Shown here piece after piece: positions 33,319-41,071 of a DNA stretch of 64,000 nt (position 1 is the first letter of the stretch; every line of letters starts with the position of its first letter). Both the position numbers and the translations under genes were made by a program. The stretch lies in NCBI GenBank assembly GCA_964419335.1, contig CAYQOX010000005.1:62001-126000 (forward strand), written 5' to 3'. The notes under the pieces were generated by a model. That model was not told the DNA's origin. It saw only the letters and a program-made list of their open reading frames with translations, and searched no databases. This DNA is from CAYQOX01 sp964419335 (GTDB lineage: Bacteria > Hinthialibacterota > Hinthialibacteria > Hinthialibacterales > Hinthialibacteraceae).

Positions 33319-33789
33319 TTAGGAAGATTTATCTTCTTCGCTAGACACTTCGGTTGCTTCGGCAGCCGGTTTTTCAGTTTCGGTTACTTCGGGTTGAGGT
33401 TCAGGGGCTGTTTCGGTTTTTGCTTCAGACTCTACAGTCTCTTGAAGCGGAGAAACAGGTTCTTCCGTACGGGTTTCGGGAATATCGTCAATTCTGGTAT
33501 TCTCTTCGGATGCGAGAATCGATTTATAAGAGCCATCTTTAAAGCGGCCAAGAATACCGTAATTTTTTAATAAAGAGCGGGCGGTTTCGCTCAGCTGCGC
33601 CCCATTTTCTAACCACTGATAAATATCTTTTTCTCGTAAAGACACTTGGGCTGGTTCTTTTACGGGGTCATACCAGCCAATATCAGCAACCGTCTTGCCA
33701 TCACGGCGCCAGCGTGAATCCACAACCACCAAGCGATAGAAAGGCAAGTTTCTTTTGCCCATCCGTTTCAATCGAATTTTGAGAGCCAT
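33319..33789 (-). CDS. rpsP: 30S ribosomal protein S16 with long acidic tail
   Basis: 156 residues against a usual 80-95. MALKIRLKRMGKRNLPFYRL, VVVDSRWRRDGKTVADIGWY and LENGAQLSETARSLLKNYG form the S16 core (1-90), which is a 16S assembly protein. Residues 91-156 are rich in Glu, Pro and Thr (TRTEEPVSPLQETVESEAK and similar) and likely disordered. The tail is in frame and ends at a clean stop, so it is genuine and not a mis-assembly. ATG 33789 has AGGAGG upstream. It follows ffh by 49 nt and leads khpA by 53 nt. Confidence 0.95.
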   Translation of the reverse strand: MALKIRLKRMGKRNLPFYRLVVVDSRWRRDGKTVADIGWYDPVKEPAQVSLREKDIYQWLENGAQLSETARSLLKNYGILGRFKDGSYKSILASEENTRIDDIPETRTEEPVSPLQETVESEAKTETAPEPQPEVTETEKPAAEATEVSSEEDKSS

Positions 33790-33838
33790 TCAATGTCCTC
33801 CTAGTTAGAAATGTATAAATAAATTAATGGTTAATCAA

Positions 33839-35233
33839 TTACATGTCAGGAAACATGCCACGCATGTTTTTCATTTTTTTCATCATTTTTTTGTTCATTT
33901 TGGATTTTTTACTCTTGCCTTTGCCTTTTTTCTTCCCGCCCCCGGCCATAAAACTCATCATATCCTTGGTTTGGGCAAACTGCTTAAGCAGGCGATTGAC
34001 CTCTTTCATACTGGTCCCGCTACCTTTAGCAATCCGGCGTTTGCGACTGCCACCAATCAGATTGGGCATTGCGCGTTCTTCGGGGGTCATCGAGAGAATA
34101 ATAGCCTCGACATATTTCATCTCACCTTCGCTAAGGTCGAGATTTTTTGCCATCTCATTGCCACCCATTCCGGGAAGCATCGACATGAGGCTGCCCAGAC
34201 CGCCCAAATTTTGAACCTGACGTATTTGTTTCAAAAAATCATCAAAAGTATACGTTTGGTCCATAATTTTTTGCTGCATTTGCATGGCTTCTTCTTCGTT
34301 TATGGTACTTTGGGCTTTTTCAATAAGAGATAACACATCGCCCATTCCCAAAATGCGGGAAGCCATCCGTTCGGGAAAGAAATATTCCAAATCTTCCAGT
34401 TTTTCACCCACACCGGCATAAAGGATCGGTTTCCCGGTAATTTGGCGGATCGAGATCGCCGCACCACCGCGGGTGTCACTATCCAACTTCGTCAAGATCG
34501 TACCGTTAATGCTTAATTGTTCATTGAATTGCTGGGCTTGATTGACCGCATCCTGCCCCACCATGGCATCGACAACAAAAAGAATATGGGTTGGTCGCCA
34601 AGAGCGTTGGATGCGTTTTACCTCGTTCATCATGTCTTCATCAACATGAAGACGTCCGGCGGTATCGAGAATGACCACGTCATTCCCTTCTCGTTTTGCA
34701 TGTTTAGAACTTTGTTTGGCGATATCCACTGGATCGGTATCGGTGCCCATCTCAAAGACAGGCATACCTGCTTGTTCGCCAACCACCTGAAGCTGCCTCA
34801 CAGCAGCGGGACGATATACGTCGCCGGCACAAAGCAAGGGCTTACGACCTTCTTCCTTGGCCAGTTTCATCGCCAATTTGGCGCAGGTGGTCGTTTTACC
34901 GGAACCTTGGAGACCCACCATCATGATGCGAATATCGCCGCTGGGAGGAATTTCCAGTTTTTGCTCTTTGCCGCCCAGCAAGGCGGTAAGTTCTTCGTTA
35001 ACAATTTTGACAACCTGTTGCCCAGGTTCCAAACCTTTGAGAATCTCAGCGCCGGTAGCGCGTTCTTCAATACGCTTACAAAAGTCGCGCGTCACCTGGT
35101 AATTGACATCAGCTTCAAGTAGAGCCTTACGGACTTCACGCAGAGCGTCCTTGATTTGGTTTTCGTTCAGGTGTGCTTTCCCGGTCAAGTTACGGAAAAT
35201 ATCTTGAAAGCGACTCTGTAAATTTTCAAACAT
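33839..35233 (-). CDS. ffh: Signal recognition particle protein Ffh
   Basis: 464 residues from ATG 35233 (MFENLQSRFQDIFRNLTGKA), with CGAGG upstream; an in-frame start at 35278 adds 15 residues and overlaps ylxM. The NG domain has the P-loop MMVGLQGSGKTTTCAKLA, DVYRPAAVRQLQVVGEQ, VILDTAGRLHVDEDMMNE and TKLDSDTRGGAAISIRQITG. The M domain carries the SRP RNA and signal-peptide site (MLPGMGGNEMAKNLDLSEGE, RIAKGSGTSMKEVNRLLKQF), then a Met/Lys/Gly-rich tail. It targets nascent membrane proteins to FtsY. The SRP RNA gene is not seen in this window. ylxM lies 34 nt upstream. Confidence 0.96.
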   Translation of the reverse strand: MFENLQSRFQDIFRNLTGKAHLNENQIKDALREVRKALLEADVNYQVTRDFCKRIEERATGAEILKGLEPGQQVVKIVNEELTALLGGKEQKLEIPPSGDIRIMMVGLQGSGKTTTCAKLAMKLAKEEGRKPLLCAGDVYRPAAVRQLQVVGEQAGMPVFEMGTDTDPVDIAKQSSKHAKREGNDVVILDTAGRLHVDEDMMNEVKRIQRSWRPTHILFVVDAMVGQDAVNQAQQFNEQLSINGTILTKLDSDTRGGAAISIRQITGKPILYAGVGEKLEDLEYFFPERMASRILGMGDVLSLIEKAQSTINEEEAMQMQQKIMDQTYTFDDFLKQIRQVQNLGGLGSLMSMLPGMGGNEMAKNLDLSEGEMKYVEAIILSMTPEERAMPNLIGGSRKRRIAKGSGTSMKEVNRLLKQFAQTKDMMSFMAGGGKKKGKGKSKKSKMNKKMMKKMKNMRGMFPDM

Positions 35234-35267
35234 ATAAAACCTCGTGTTTTGTTTCCAGAACTTGGTT

Positions 35268-35675
35268 TTAGTTTTCAATCAATTGGAGCAGATGTTGAAT
35301 CTTCTTACGCAAAGGATTGGTATCAAATAGGATATCATCATCCAGCATTTTGGTGATCGTTCTTAGTTCAGCTCGTATTGTTTCTAGTTTCATCGATGAT
35401 TTGGCTAGGCTGGAATGGGTATTACGCTGAGCGACCAGCCCCAAATGTTCCTCAAACTTTTCCAACGCCTTTTTACCATGTTGAATCGCGTCGTGAACCG
35501 CTTGACGTGAGATATTTTCACTTTCTGCAATTTCACCAAAGGACAAATCTTCATTATAATGAAGGTCTATAAAGTCTTTTTGTCTTTCGGTTAAAAGACT
35601 GCCGTAGACTTCAAGCAAGCGGGAAAGAATGTATTTTTCTTTTAAACTTTTTTCAACGCTCGAGTTCGCATCCAT
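35268..35675 (-). CDS. ylxM: YlxM/p13-family helix-turn-helix protein
   Basis: 135 residues. The N-terminal 70 residues form a sigma-region-4-like HTH: LEVYGSLLTERQKDFIDLHY, NEDLSFGEIAESENISRQAV and HDAIQHGKKALEKFEEHLGL. This is the YlxM/p13 pattern, always adjacent to ffh, where it stimulates the Ffh/FtsY GTPase cycle with SRP RNA. The remaining 60 residues form a coiled coil (SMKLETIRAELRTITKMLDD). It is the first gene of the operon, and its promoter is at 35747-35774. Confidence 0.93.
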   Translation of the reverse strand: MDANSSVEKSLKEKYILSRLLEVYGSLLTERQKDFIDLHYNEDLSFGEIAESENISRQAVHDAIQHGKKALEKFEEHLGLVAQRNTHSSLAKSSMKLETIRAELRTITKMLDDDILFDTNPLRKKIQHLLQLIEN

Positions 35676-35746
35676 CGAGCCCTTACTTTCTAACCTTTAA
35701 AGTTACTGCTTACACCCAATTACGTAAAGAGAAAATCCTTGACAGG

Positions 35747-35774
35747 ATTATATACTTGATTTGTTAAGCGTCAA
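35747..35774 (-). promoter_or_regulatory. Promoter of the ylxM-ffh-rpsP-khpA-rimM-trmD-rplS operon
   Basis: TTGACG (35769-35774), 16-nt spacer, TATAAT (35747-35752) on the minus strand. An AATCC/GGATT inverted repeat (35734-35749) overlaps the -10 and start site and may be an operator. Confidence 0.6.
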
Positions 35775-35847
35775 GCGTTTCACAAATCCAATAAATGAAT
35801 TACCGCTTGTAATTCCCGGCTTAACACAAAGAAGAGTTTCCAGACCT

Positions 35848-35875
35848 TTGAGGAAAAAGGAGTTCCACTTATACT
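35848..35875 (+). promoter_or_regulatory. Promoter for the isomerase-aldolase gene
   Basis: TTGAGG (35848-35853), 16-nt spacer, TATACT (35870-35875), leaving a 65-nt leader. A small palindrome GATAATTTTATC (35893-35904) lies in the leader. The region is divergent to the ffh operon. Confidence 0.45.
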
Positions 35876-35946
35876 GTGTTAGGTAATTCCACGATAATTT
35901 TATCAAACAATTATGATAATAAAATAACATAGAGGAGAAAAGCAAA

Positions 35947-38010
35947 GTGGCTCTTGAAAAGAATCTTCTAGGCGTTGTGCATACAACCCTGTTTTCCGGA
36001 CCGGGTAACACAAACTCTGTCATGCGCGGCGAAGGACCTAAAGAGTATGTCCTCAATACACTCCAATGGCTCATCGATGATCCACATTTCAAATCACTTG
36101 AAATTACTAAAATTAAGTCGCGTTCGGTGCGAAAAGAAGTGAAGCAAAGGCTGGATCAAGCACGCACCACGGGGCAATTGTCCGAAGTGGTGTATTCAGC
36201 CCAGCCGGTACAGCTAATTAATGAAGACCGCATCGTGGAACCCTCGGATATTTCTTCTTTGGACGAGAATGAACGAAGCAAAGCGGTAGAACGTTTAAAA
36301 GCTTGCGTCGAGGAAGCCATTGAACTTGGATGTGATAAGTTCGCTTTTTACAGTGGGAAAGACCCCGCAATTCTACAAAGACTCGAAGGATTCCAAGCGG
36401 ATACCACACGCCAAGAGGCTTTATCGCAATTGCGGCGTTCAGTCCATGAGGTTTGTGAATATATTGAAAGTCAAAGTCATCCGATGATTCCCGTATTGGA
36501 AGTCTTTGACTACCGCGTAAATCCCCAAGGTACTGGATTTTTTAAAGAATCACTTATCGGGCCTGCCGATCGCGCAGAAATGCTGGCTGAATATGTACGT
36601 AACTATTATGGACATAAGCAATTTGGCTTAATGATCGATACGAGTCATGCGATGATATCCAACGAGGGGCCGGATACGCTAAAAAAGTTGGCGCCCTATC
36701 TGGCACATTTTCATGTCGCCAATGTAGTGTTAAATCGTAACAATCCCGATGGTGATGCCCGCTACGGCGATGTACATCCCGCCTTTCATGTCCCTGATAG
36801 TGAGGTAACCAATCCGGTATTGGGACAATATTTAAAGGCTCTAGTTGAATCTGAATATGAGGGAACGATCTCCTTTGAAATCAAACCTTTCGGTAGTGAA
36901 GTTCCTACTGATATTGTTGGAGCCGCAAAATCATTGCTATTCGGTGCGCGCAACCGCATCGATGTGAACTATGCCCTGCGAAAAAATTTCAAGTTTCAAA
37001 CACGCCGCTTCTTTACCGACGATCTTTGGGATCGACTTTCAGAAATGCGGGTTAAAAATCCCAAGTTGATTAATGAACGCATGACGGCGCGCAAACAGCG
37101 TGAGGTTCTCGCTCCGAATGGGAAACTTACTATCTTGGCGGCAGACCATCCCGCACGGATGGTAACCAACGTAGGTGAGGAAAGCACGGCTATGGGCGAT
37201 CGCTTCGAGTACATTGGACGCTGTGCCCGAGTGATGATGGCCTCGGAAATCGATGGAATCATGGCAACCGCCGATGTAATTGAAGACCTCGTGTTGATCG
37301 ATTCAATATTTCAAGATAAGCATGGTAAAAGTTTTTTGGATGAAAAAGTGTTGATCGCTTGCATGAACCGTAGTGGTTTGGCAGGTGCACGCTATGAAAT
37401 GATGGATCGCATGACAGCCTATCGCGATGTGAAGAAGATCAAAGATCTAAAACTTGATGGTGCAAAGATGCTCATGCGTTTGGCGGTTCCCGACCCTTAT
37501 GATCGCTATTGTATCCAAACCATGGAAGAATGCGCGCGGTGCATTGAAGCATGTAATAATTACGACATGCCAGTGTTTATGGAACCCCTTCCCGTGCGTC
37601 AAGTGGATGGGCGTTACAGTGTGATCATGAACGCCGATGATCTCATCCGGGTGATCGGGGTGGCTTCTGGACTCTCCCATTCCTCGGCGAATATGTGGAT
37701 GAAAATCCCTTATGTAGATAATTATCACCGGGTTGCACAATCGTTTTCAGGACCCATTTTAATGCTGGGGGGCGAAGCTCAAGGGAATCCGATTAATGTG
37801 ATCGAGCATTTCGTGCGTGGTCTGGGCGAAGGTGAAAACGTTCGCGGTGCTATGGTGGGACGCAATGTTCTCTTCCCTGGCGATGATGATCCCGCAGCGG
37901 TAGCCCAAGGGATTTGCGATATTGTACATAAAGGGATTTGCGCTAATACAGCGGTGATGAGCATTTCAGAGCATCGGGGCAAAGATATGGATCTTCTCCC
38001 GCAAGAATAA
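35947..38010 (+). CDS. Fusion of a sugar-phosphate-isomerase-like TIM barrel and a class I aldolase (Cgl0159/DhnA-like)
   Basis: 687 residues from GTG 35947, with GAGGAG upstream. Residues 1-350 resemble xylose-isomerase-like barrels: PVLEVFDYR (Glu185), LMIDTSHAM (Asp231, His234), HFHVAN (His254/His256) and ISFEIKPFG (Glu311) provide the expected metal ligands. Residues 375-687 match the (beta/alpha)8 aldolase group of DhnA and Cgl0159: LTILAADHPARMVTNVG, MATADVIEDL, KMLMRLAVPDPYDRYC, PVFMEPLPVRQVDG, and MWMKIPYVDNY with the likely Schiff-base Lys586 followed by PILMLGGEAQG. Cgl0159-like proteins occur in actinobacterial inositol loci; related enzymes use sugar phosphates. The aminotransferase follows after 33 nt, so this is the first gene of a three-gene unit. 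The two-enzyme fusion suggests channelling. Substrate unknown. Confidence 0.82.
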   Translation: MALEKNLLGVVHTTLFSGPGNTNSVMRGEGPKEYVLNTLQWLIDDPHFKSLEITKIKSRSVRKEVKQRLDQARTTGQLSEVVYSAQPVQLINEDRIVEPSDISSLDENERSKAVERLKACVEEAIELGCDKFAFYSGKDPAILQRLEGFQADTTRQEALSQLRRSVHEVCEYIESQSHPMIPVLEVFDYRVNPQGTGFFKESLIGPADRAEMLAEYVRNYYGHKQFGLMIDTSHAMISNEGPDTLKKLAPYLAHFHVANVVLNRNNPDGDARYGDVHPAFHVPDSEVTNPVLGQYLKALVESEYEGTISFEIKPFGSEVPTDIVGAAKSLLFGARNRIDVNYALRKNFKFQTRRFFTDDLWDRLSEMRVKNPKLINERMTARKQREVLAPNGKLTILAADHPARMVTNVGEESTAMGDRFEYIGRCARVMMASEIDGIMATADVIEDLVLIDSIFQDKHGKSFLDEKVLIACMNRSGLAGARYEMMDRMTAYRDVKKIKDLKLDGAKMLMRLAVPDPYDRYCIQTMEECARCIEACNNYDMPVFMEPLPVRQVDGRYSVIMNADDLIRVIGVASGLSHSSANMWMKIPYVDNYHRVAQSFSGPILMLGGEAQGNPINVIEHFVRGLGEGENVRGAMVGRNVLFPGDDDPAAVAQGICDIVHKGICANTAVMSISEHRGKDMDLLPQE

Positions 38011-38043
38011 ATGAGAACGTTTTGAATCAGGTAAACATATAGA

Positions 38044-39747
38044 ATGGATTATCTTAATACCATAGAACAATTACGATCCCCTCAACGACCGCCCGCTTTG
38101 GTGAACGCAGTGGGTTATCTCCTATTTCGAGAAATGCGTATTGATCCCACCAATCCTTATTGGAATCGTGGCGATCGGCTCGTATATTCCGAGCGATTTG
38201 AAGATACGATCAAGGATGGTTATCAACTTTTGGGATGTTCTCCAGAAGCCGTACCAAGAGGTGGAATCCAAGAGGCCTTTGATGCCTTACGCTCGATAAC
38301 CTATCCCCAACGTCTCTTTGCTTTAATTGATGGCGTGGATAAGGATCAATTCCCTAAAGTGGATGATTCACTTCGCGAGCGTATCGTGGTCATTTGTCCT
38401 GAAGTTCCGTTGGATGAACATCGTTGGTGCGTGCAATCTTGCGAAGACGGAGAATCCCAATCGCTTGCACAACTATTTCAAACAAGCCAAAAGCCACTTT
38501 GGATCATCTCACCCATCATGGGACGCTCGCTTCTAGAACCTAGCCGCAAAACCTCCCCGCCACCCTTGGCCGATCGTATGAGCAAACTTGGTACAGAAAC
38601 CGCGTTTGATGTACTTTCTCAAGTGAATGCATTAGTAGCCCAGGGGCGCGATATTATCTCGTTCGGCTTGGGAGAACCGGATTTTGATACACCCAGCCAT
38701 ATTAAGGAAGCGGGTAAGCAGGCTATTGATCAGAATGAGACGCATTACTCGCCTAGTGCGGGAATTGCCCCCCTGCGTGAAGCCATCGCTCAATACATTC
38801 AGCGTACCCGCAGGATTCCAGTGGATCCTGAGGAAGTGGTGGTAACCCCTGGCGCCAAACCAGTGATGTTTGATGTGATGATGGCGCTGGTGAACCCCGG
38901 GGATGAGGTGATCTACCCCAATCCTGGCTATCCCATTTACGAATCGGTGATCGACTGGGTAGGGGGAATCTCGGTTCCTTTACCCTTATTAGAAGAGCGC
39001 AATTGGGAATTTTCCTTTGAAGATTTGGCGCGCTTGGTTTCACCAAAAACAAAGATGATTGTGCTCAATACACCGGGTAATCCTACCGGGACGATGTTGG
39101 GTGCTTCATTATTGCGTGATATCGCCAAACTGGCGGTAGAGAATAATATTTGGGTGATCGCGGATGAAGTGTACTCACAAATCGTCTTTGACCAGGAGTT
39201 CCATTCGATTGTAAGCTTTCCAGGAATGAAAGAGCGAACCATCCTCGTGGATGGATTCTCTAAAACATACGCGATGACAGGTTGGCGCTTAGGCTATGGG
39301 GTCATGCCTCGTGATCTGGCAGAACATATAGCTAAGATTGAAACGAACATCGACAGTTGTACCTGCACATTTACCCAAATCGCGGGTGTGCATGCGCTGC
39401 AAGGGCCCCATCATGAATCGAATCATATGGTAAAACAATTCCAAGAGCGCAGCCGGGTTATGGTGGATGCTCTGAATAATATTGATGGCGTACGCTGTCT
39501 CCCTGCCCAGGGTGCATTTTATGTCTTTCCCAATGTCACGGGCGCATGCCGCCGTTTGGGAATGGGTACAGCCAACGAGTTACAGCAAGCGCTTTTAGAA
39601 CAAGCGGGCGTCGCGGTTCTTCCCAGAACTTGCTTTGGCCGTAAAAACACAGGAGAAGATCAAGAGTACCTGCGCTTGTCCTTCGCTACTTCTATGAGCA
39701 ATATCCGCGAGGGAATACGTAGGATGAAGCAATTTATCGAACGTTAA
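38044..39747 (+). CDS. PLP aminotransferase (class I/II) with a shrunken transketolase-like N-terminal domain
   Basis: 567 residues; ordinary aspartate-type aminotransferases have about 390. Residues 180-567 are a fold-type I aminotransferase: GRDIISFGLGEPDFDTPSHI, HYSPSAGIAPLREAIA, NPGDEVIYPNPGYPIYE, LNTPGNPTGTMLG, WVIADEVYSQIVFD, VDGFSKTYAMTGWRLGY (Schiff-base Lys in FSKTYAMT) and QEYLRLSFATS (Arg). Residues 1-175 resemble the two ends of a transketolase TPP domain: YLLFREMRIDPTNPYWNRGD matches the 'HNPxNPxW..RDRFV' segment, and WCVQSCEDGESQSLAQLFQT, then KPLWIISPIMGRSL, matches the C-terminal 'KPTLIxxxTxxGxG' part. The TPP-binding GDG middle is missing, so TPP catalysis is unlikely. Aspartate is the likeliest amino donor or acceptor, as in AspB-like enzymes. 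Confidence 0.85.
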   Translation: MDYLNTIEQLRSPQRPPALVNAVGYLLFREMRIDPTNPYWNRGDRLVYSERFEDTIKDGYQLLGCSPEAVPRGGIQEAFDALRSITYPQRLFALIDGVDKDQFPKVDDSLRERIVVICPEVPLDEHRWCVQSCEDGESQSLAQLFQTSQKPLWIISPIMGRSLLEPSRKTSPPPLADRMSKLGTETAFDVLSQVNALVAQGRDIISFGLGEPDFDTPSHIKEAGKQAIDQNETHYSPSAGIAPLREAIAQYIQRTRRIPVDPEEVVVTPGAKPVMFDVMMALVNPGDEVIYPNPGYPIYESVIDWVGGISVPLPLLEERNWEFSFEDLARLVSPKTKMIVLNTPGNPTGTMLGASLLRDIAKLAVENNIWVIADEVYSQIVFDQEFHSIVSFPGMKERTILVDGFSKTYAMTGWRLGYGVMPRDLAEHIAKIETNIDSCTCTFTQIAGVHALQGPHHESNHMVKQFQERSRVMVDALNNIDGVRCLPAQGAFYVFPNVTGACRRLGMGTANELQQALLEQAGVAVLPRTCFGRKNTGEDQEYLRLSFATSMSNIREGIRRMKQFIER

Positions 39748-39783
39748 AATCCCACCCTTTCTATTTAGTATTGGATAAACAAG

Positions 39784-40698
39784 ATGGCGACTTTGCATAT
39801 ACGAGTTCCCTGCTCCAGCGCTAATCTGGGTCCTGGTTTTGATACCCTGGCAGTAGCGCTGGATTTTTACAATGAATTTCAAATCACGATCAACGGTGAT
39901 TCAAAAATTACCTTGGAGCCCAACCAGGGACTTGATAAGAATATGATGGACCTGTGTTTGGAAATGTTTGACGCAGTGGTCGCGAAGTTCAAAACCAACA
40001 CAGGACTTACGGGACCTGGCTTTCATGTTCATATGAAGAGTAATGTTCCTATCGCGCGTGGGTTGGGTAGCAGCGGGACCATGCGTTTAGCAATTCTCTT
40101 CGCGTTGAATGCGATGACCCAGGCACGGATCAATAATCAGACCTTGGTGAAATGGGCGGCAGAATTGGAAGGTTGTACCGACAATGTCGCGGCCTCGTGT
40201 TTTGGTGGATTAGCAGCTTCGGGAATCGTGCATGATGATTTGGTGTGTTACCAGTTCGATGTACCCGAGGATTTGTTTTTTGTCGCGGTCTATCCTTCAA
40301 ACTCGGTGGAGACCGACAAAGCGCGGGATCTTTTCCCCGAGAAAATCGAGCGTCAGGATGCGATTTTCAATTTAAACCGGGGTATACTTTTAACTATGGC
40401 GATGGCCGCGGGTGATTATAAACACCTCGGTTATCTTTTCGAAGACCGAATCCATCAACCTTATCGACAAGCAAATATCCCTGCTCTTCACCCCTTGTAC
40501 GAGGTCATCGAGGCGGCTCAAAAGAAAGGGGCCTTTGGCGGATATTTGAGCGGTTCGGGATCAACGATGATGGCGGTTACGCTGGTGAATGCGGATGAAG
40601 TTGCCAAAGCAATGGTAGAAACCTTCAACCAACATGGAATGAAAGCCGAGTCGCGGATCATGAAAGCGGATAACCAAGGTTTGACCCTGAGCGTTTAA
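39784..40698 (+). CDS. thrB: Homoserine kinase (GHMP family)
   Basis: 304 residues. The N-terminal VPCSSANLGPGFDTLAVALD motif, the GHMP P-loop PIARGLGSSGTMRLAILFAL and FGGYLSGSGSTMMAV are all present, as in ThrB. EGCTDNVAASCFGGL fits the substrate loop. ThrB phosphorylates homoserine for threonine synthesis, but GHMP enzymes of related sequence act on other alcohols. No thrC or hom is nearby. It is 36 nt after the aminotransferase and in one unit with the isomerase-aldolase gene, which is not a normal thr operon. The enzyme might act on a product of the fusion enzymes; that is inference. A bidirectional terminator follows. Confidence 0.85.
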   Translation: MATLHIRVPCSSANLGPGFDTLAVALDFYNEFQITINGDSKITLEPNQGLDKNMMDLCLEMFDAVVAKFKTNTGLTGPGFHVHMKSNVPIARGLGSSGTMRLAILFALNAMTQARINNQTLVKWAAELEGCTDNVAASCFGGLAASGIVHDDLVCYQFDVPEDLFFVAVYPSNSVETDKARDLFPEKIERQDAIFNLNRGILLTMAMAAGDYKHLGYLFEDRIHQPYRQANIPALHPLYEVIEAAQKKGAFGGYLSGSGSTMMAVTLVNADEVAKAMVETFNQHGMKAESRIMKADNQGLTLSV

Positions 40699-40707
40699 TC
40701 TCCCACA

Positions 40708-40743
40708 CAAAAAACCATTCCGACCGAAGCCGGAATGGTTTTT
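40708..40743 (+). terminator. Bidirectional terminator between thrB and the minus-strand RNA
   Basis: AAAAACCATTCCG/CGGAATGGTTTTT (40710-40722 with 40731-40743) has T runs on both strands, so it closes thrB and the candidate RNA on the opposite strand. Confidence 0.9.
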
Positions 40744-40889
40744 GTCATGCGCGACACCTTCCTCCCCAACTGCTTCTCTGGGTCCCCATTTGCGACGAAA
40801 GGCTCTTTTGGCCTTTCTGACCCTAGGGCTTTTCTTCAGCCCTTTGATATAAGGTGTCGCCATAAAATAGATCGATTAATTCCAAGATC
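40708..40889 (-). ncRNA. Candidate three-way-junction small RNA
   Basis: The 40744-41071 gap has no ordinary gene, but a GC-richer island forms a clear fold on the minus strand. P1 is a perfect 10-bp helix (GCGACACCTT/AAGGTGTCGC, 40851-40860 with 40751-40760). Inside are P2 (AGGGCT/AGCCCT, 40838-40843 with 40825-40830), P3 (GGGTC/GACCC, 40819-40823 with 40780-40784) and P4 nested in P3 (AAAGGC/GCCTTT, 40811-40816 with 40798-40803). A TTTACA-17-TATACT promoter is upstream and the bidirectional terminator downstream, giving a transcript of about 180 nt. It does not show 5S, SRP, 6S or tmRNA landmarks known to me. A basic 100-codon frame also starts inside P1 at 40863, but it runs through the terminator into thrB, so I favour RNA. 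The remainder of the gap (40925-41071) shows only an ATAATGTTATT repeat. Confidence 0.5.
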
Positions 40890-40895
40890 ATGACG

Positions 40896-40924
40896 AGTAT
40901 ACGAAATTTTTCGTTAGATGTAAA
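40896..40924 (-). promoter_or_regulatory. Promoter of the candidate RNA with palindrome in the spacer
   Basis: TTTACA (40919-40924) and TATACT (40896-40901) are 17 nt apart on the minus strand. The spacer holds a palindrome ACGAAATTTTTCGT (40901-40914), an operator-like position that a repressor could use. Confidence 0.6.
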
Positions 40925-41071
40925 TACTTTTTTTCAAAAAAATTAAAAATTTTTTATGAAAGCGCCGCCCACAAAATCGGGGTGAGATAATGTTATTTAC
41001 GCCTAGCCTGCCAGGGACAAGCACTTCTATAGGGAGCTTCTCGTTATACTCACCATCCACCTGTTATAATG

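Noticed and set aside
40561..40863. 100-codon basic protein on the minus strand
   Set aside because: It lacks a good ribosome site, runs through a strong terminator and into the antisense of thrB, and its N-terminal part coincides with paired RNA helices.
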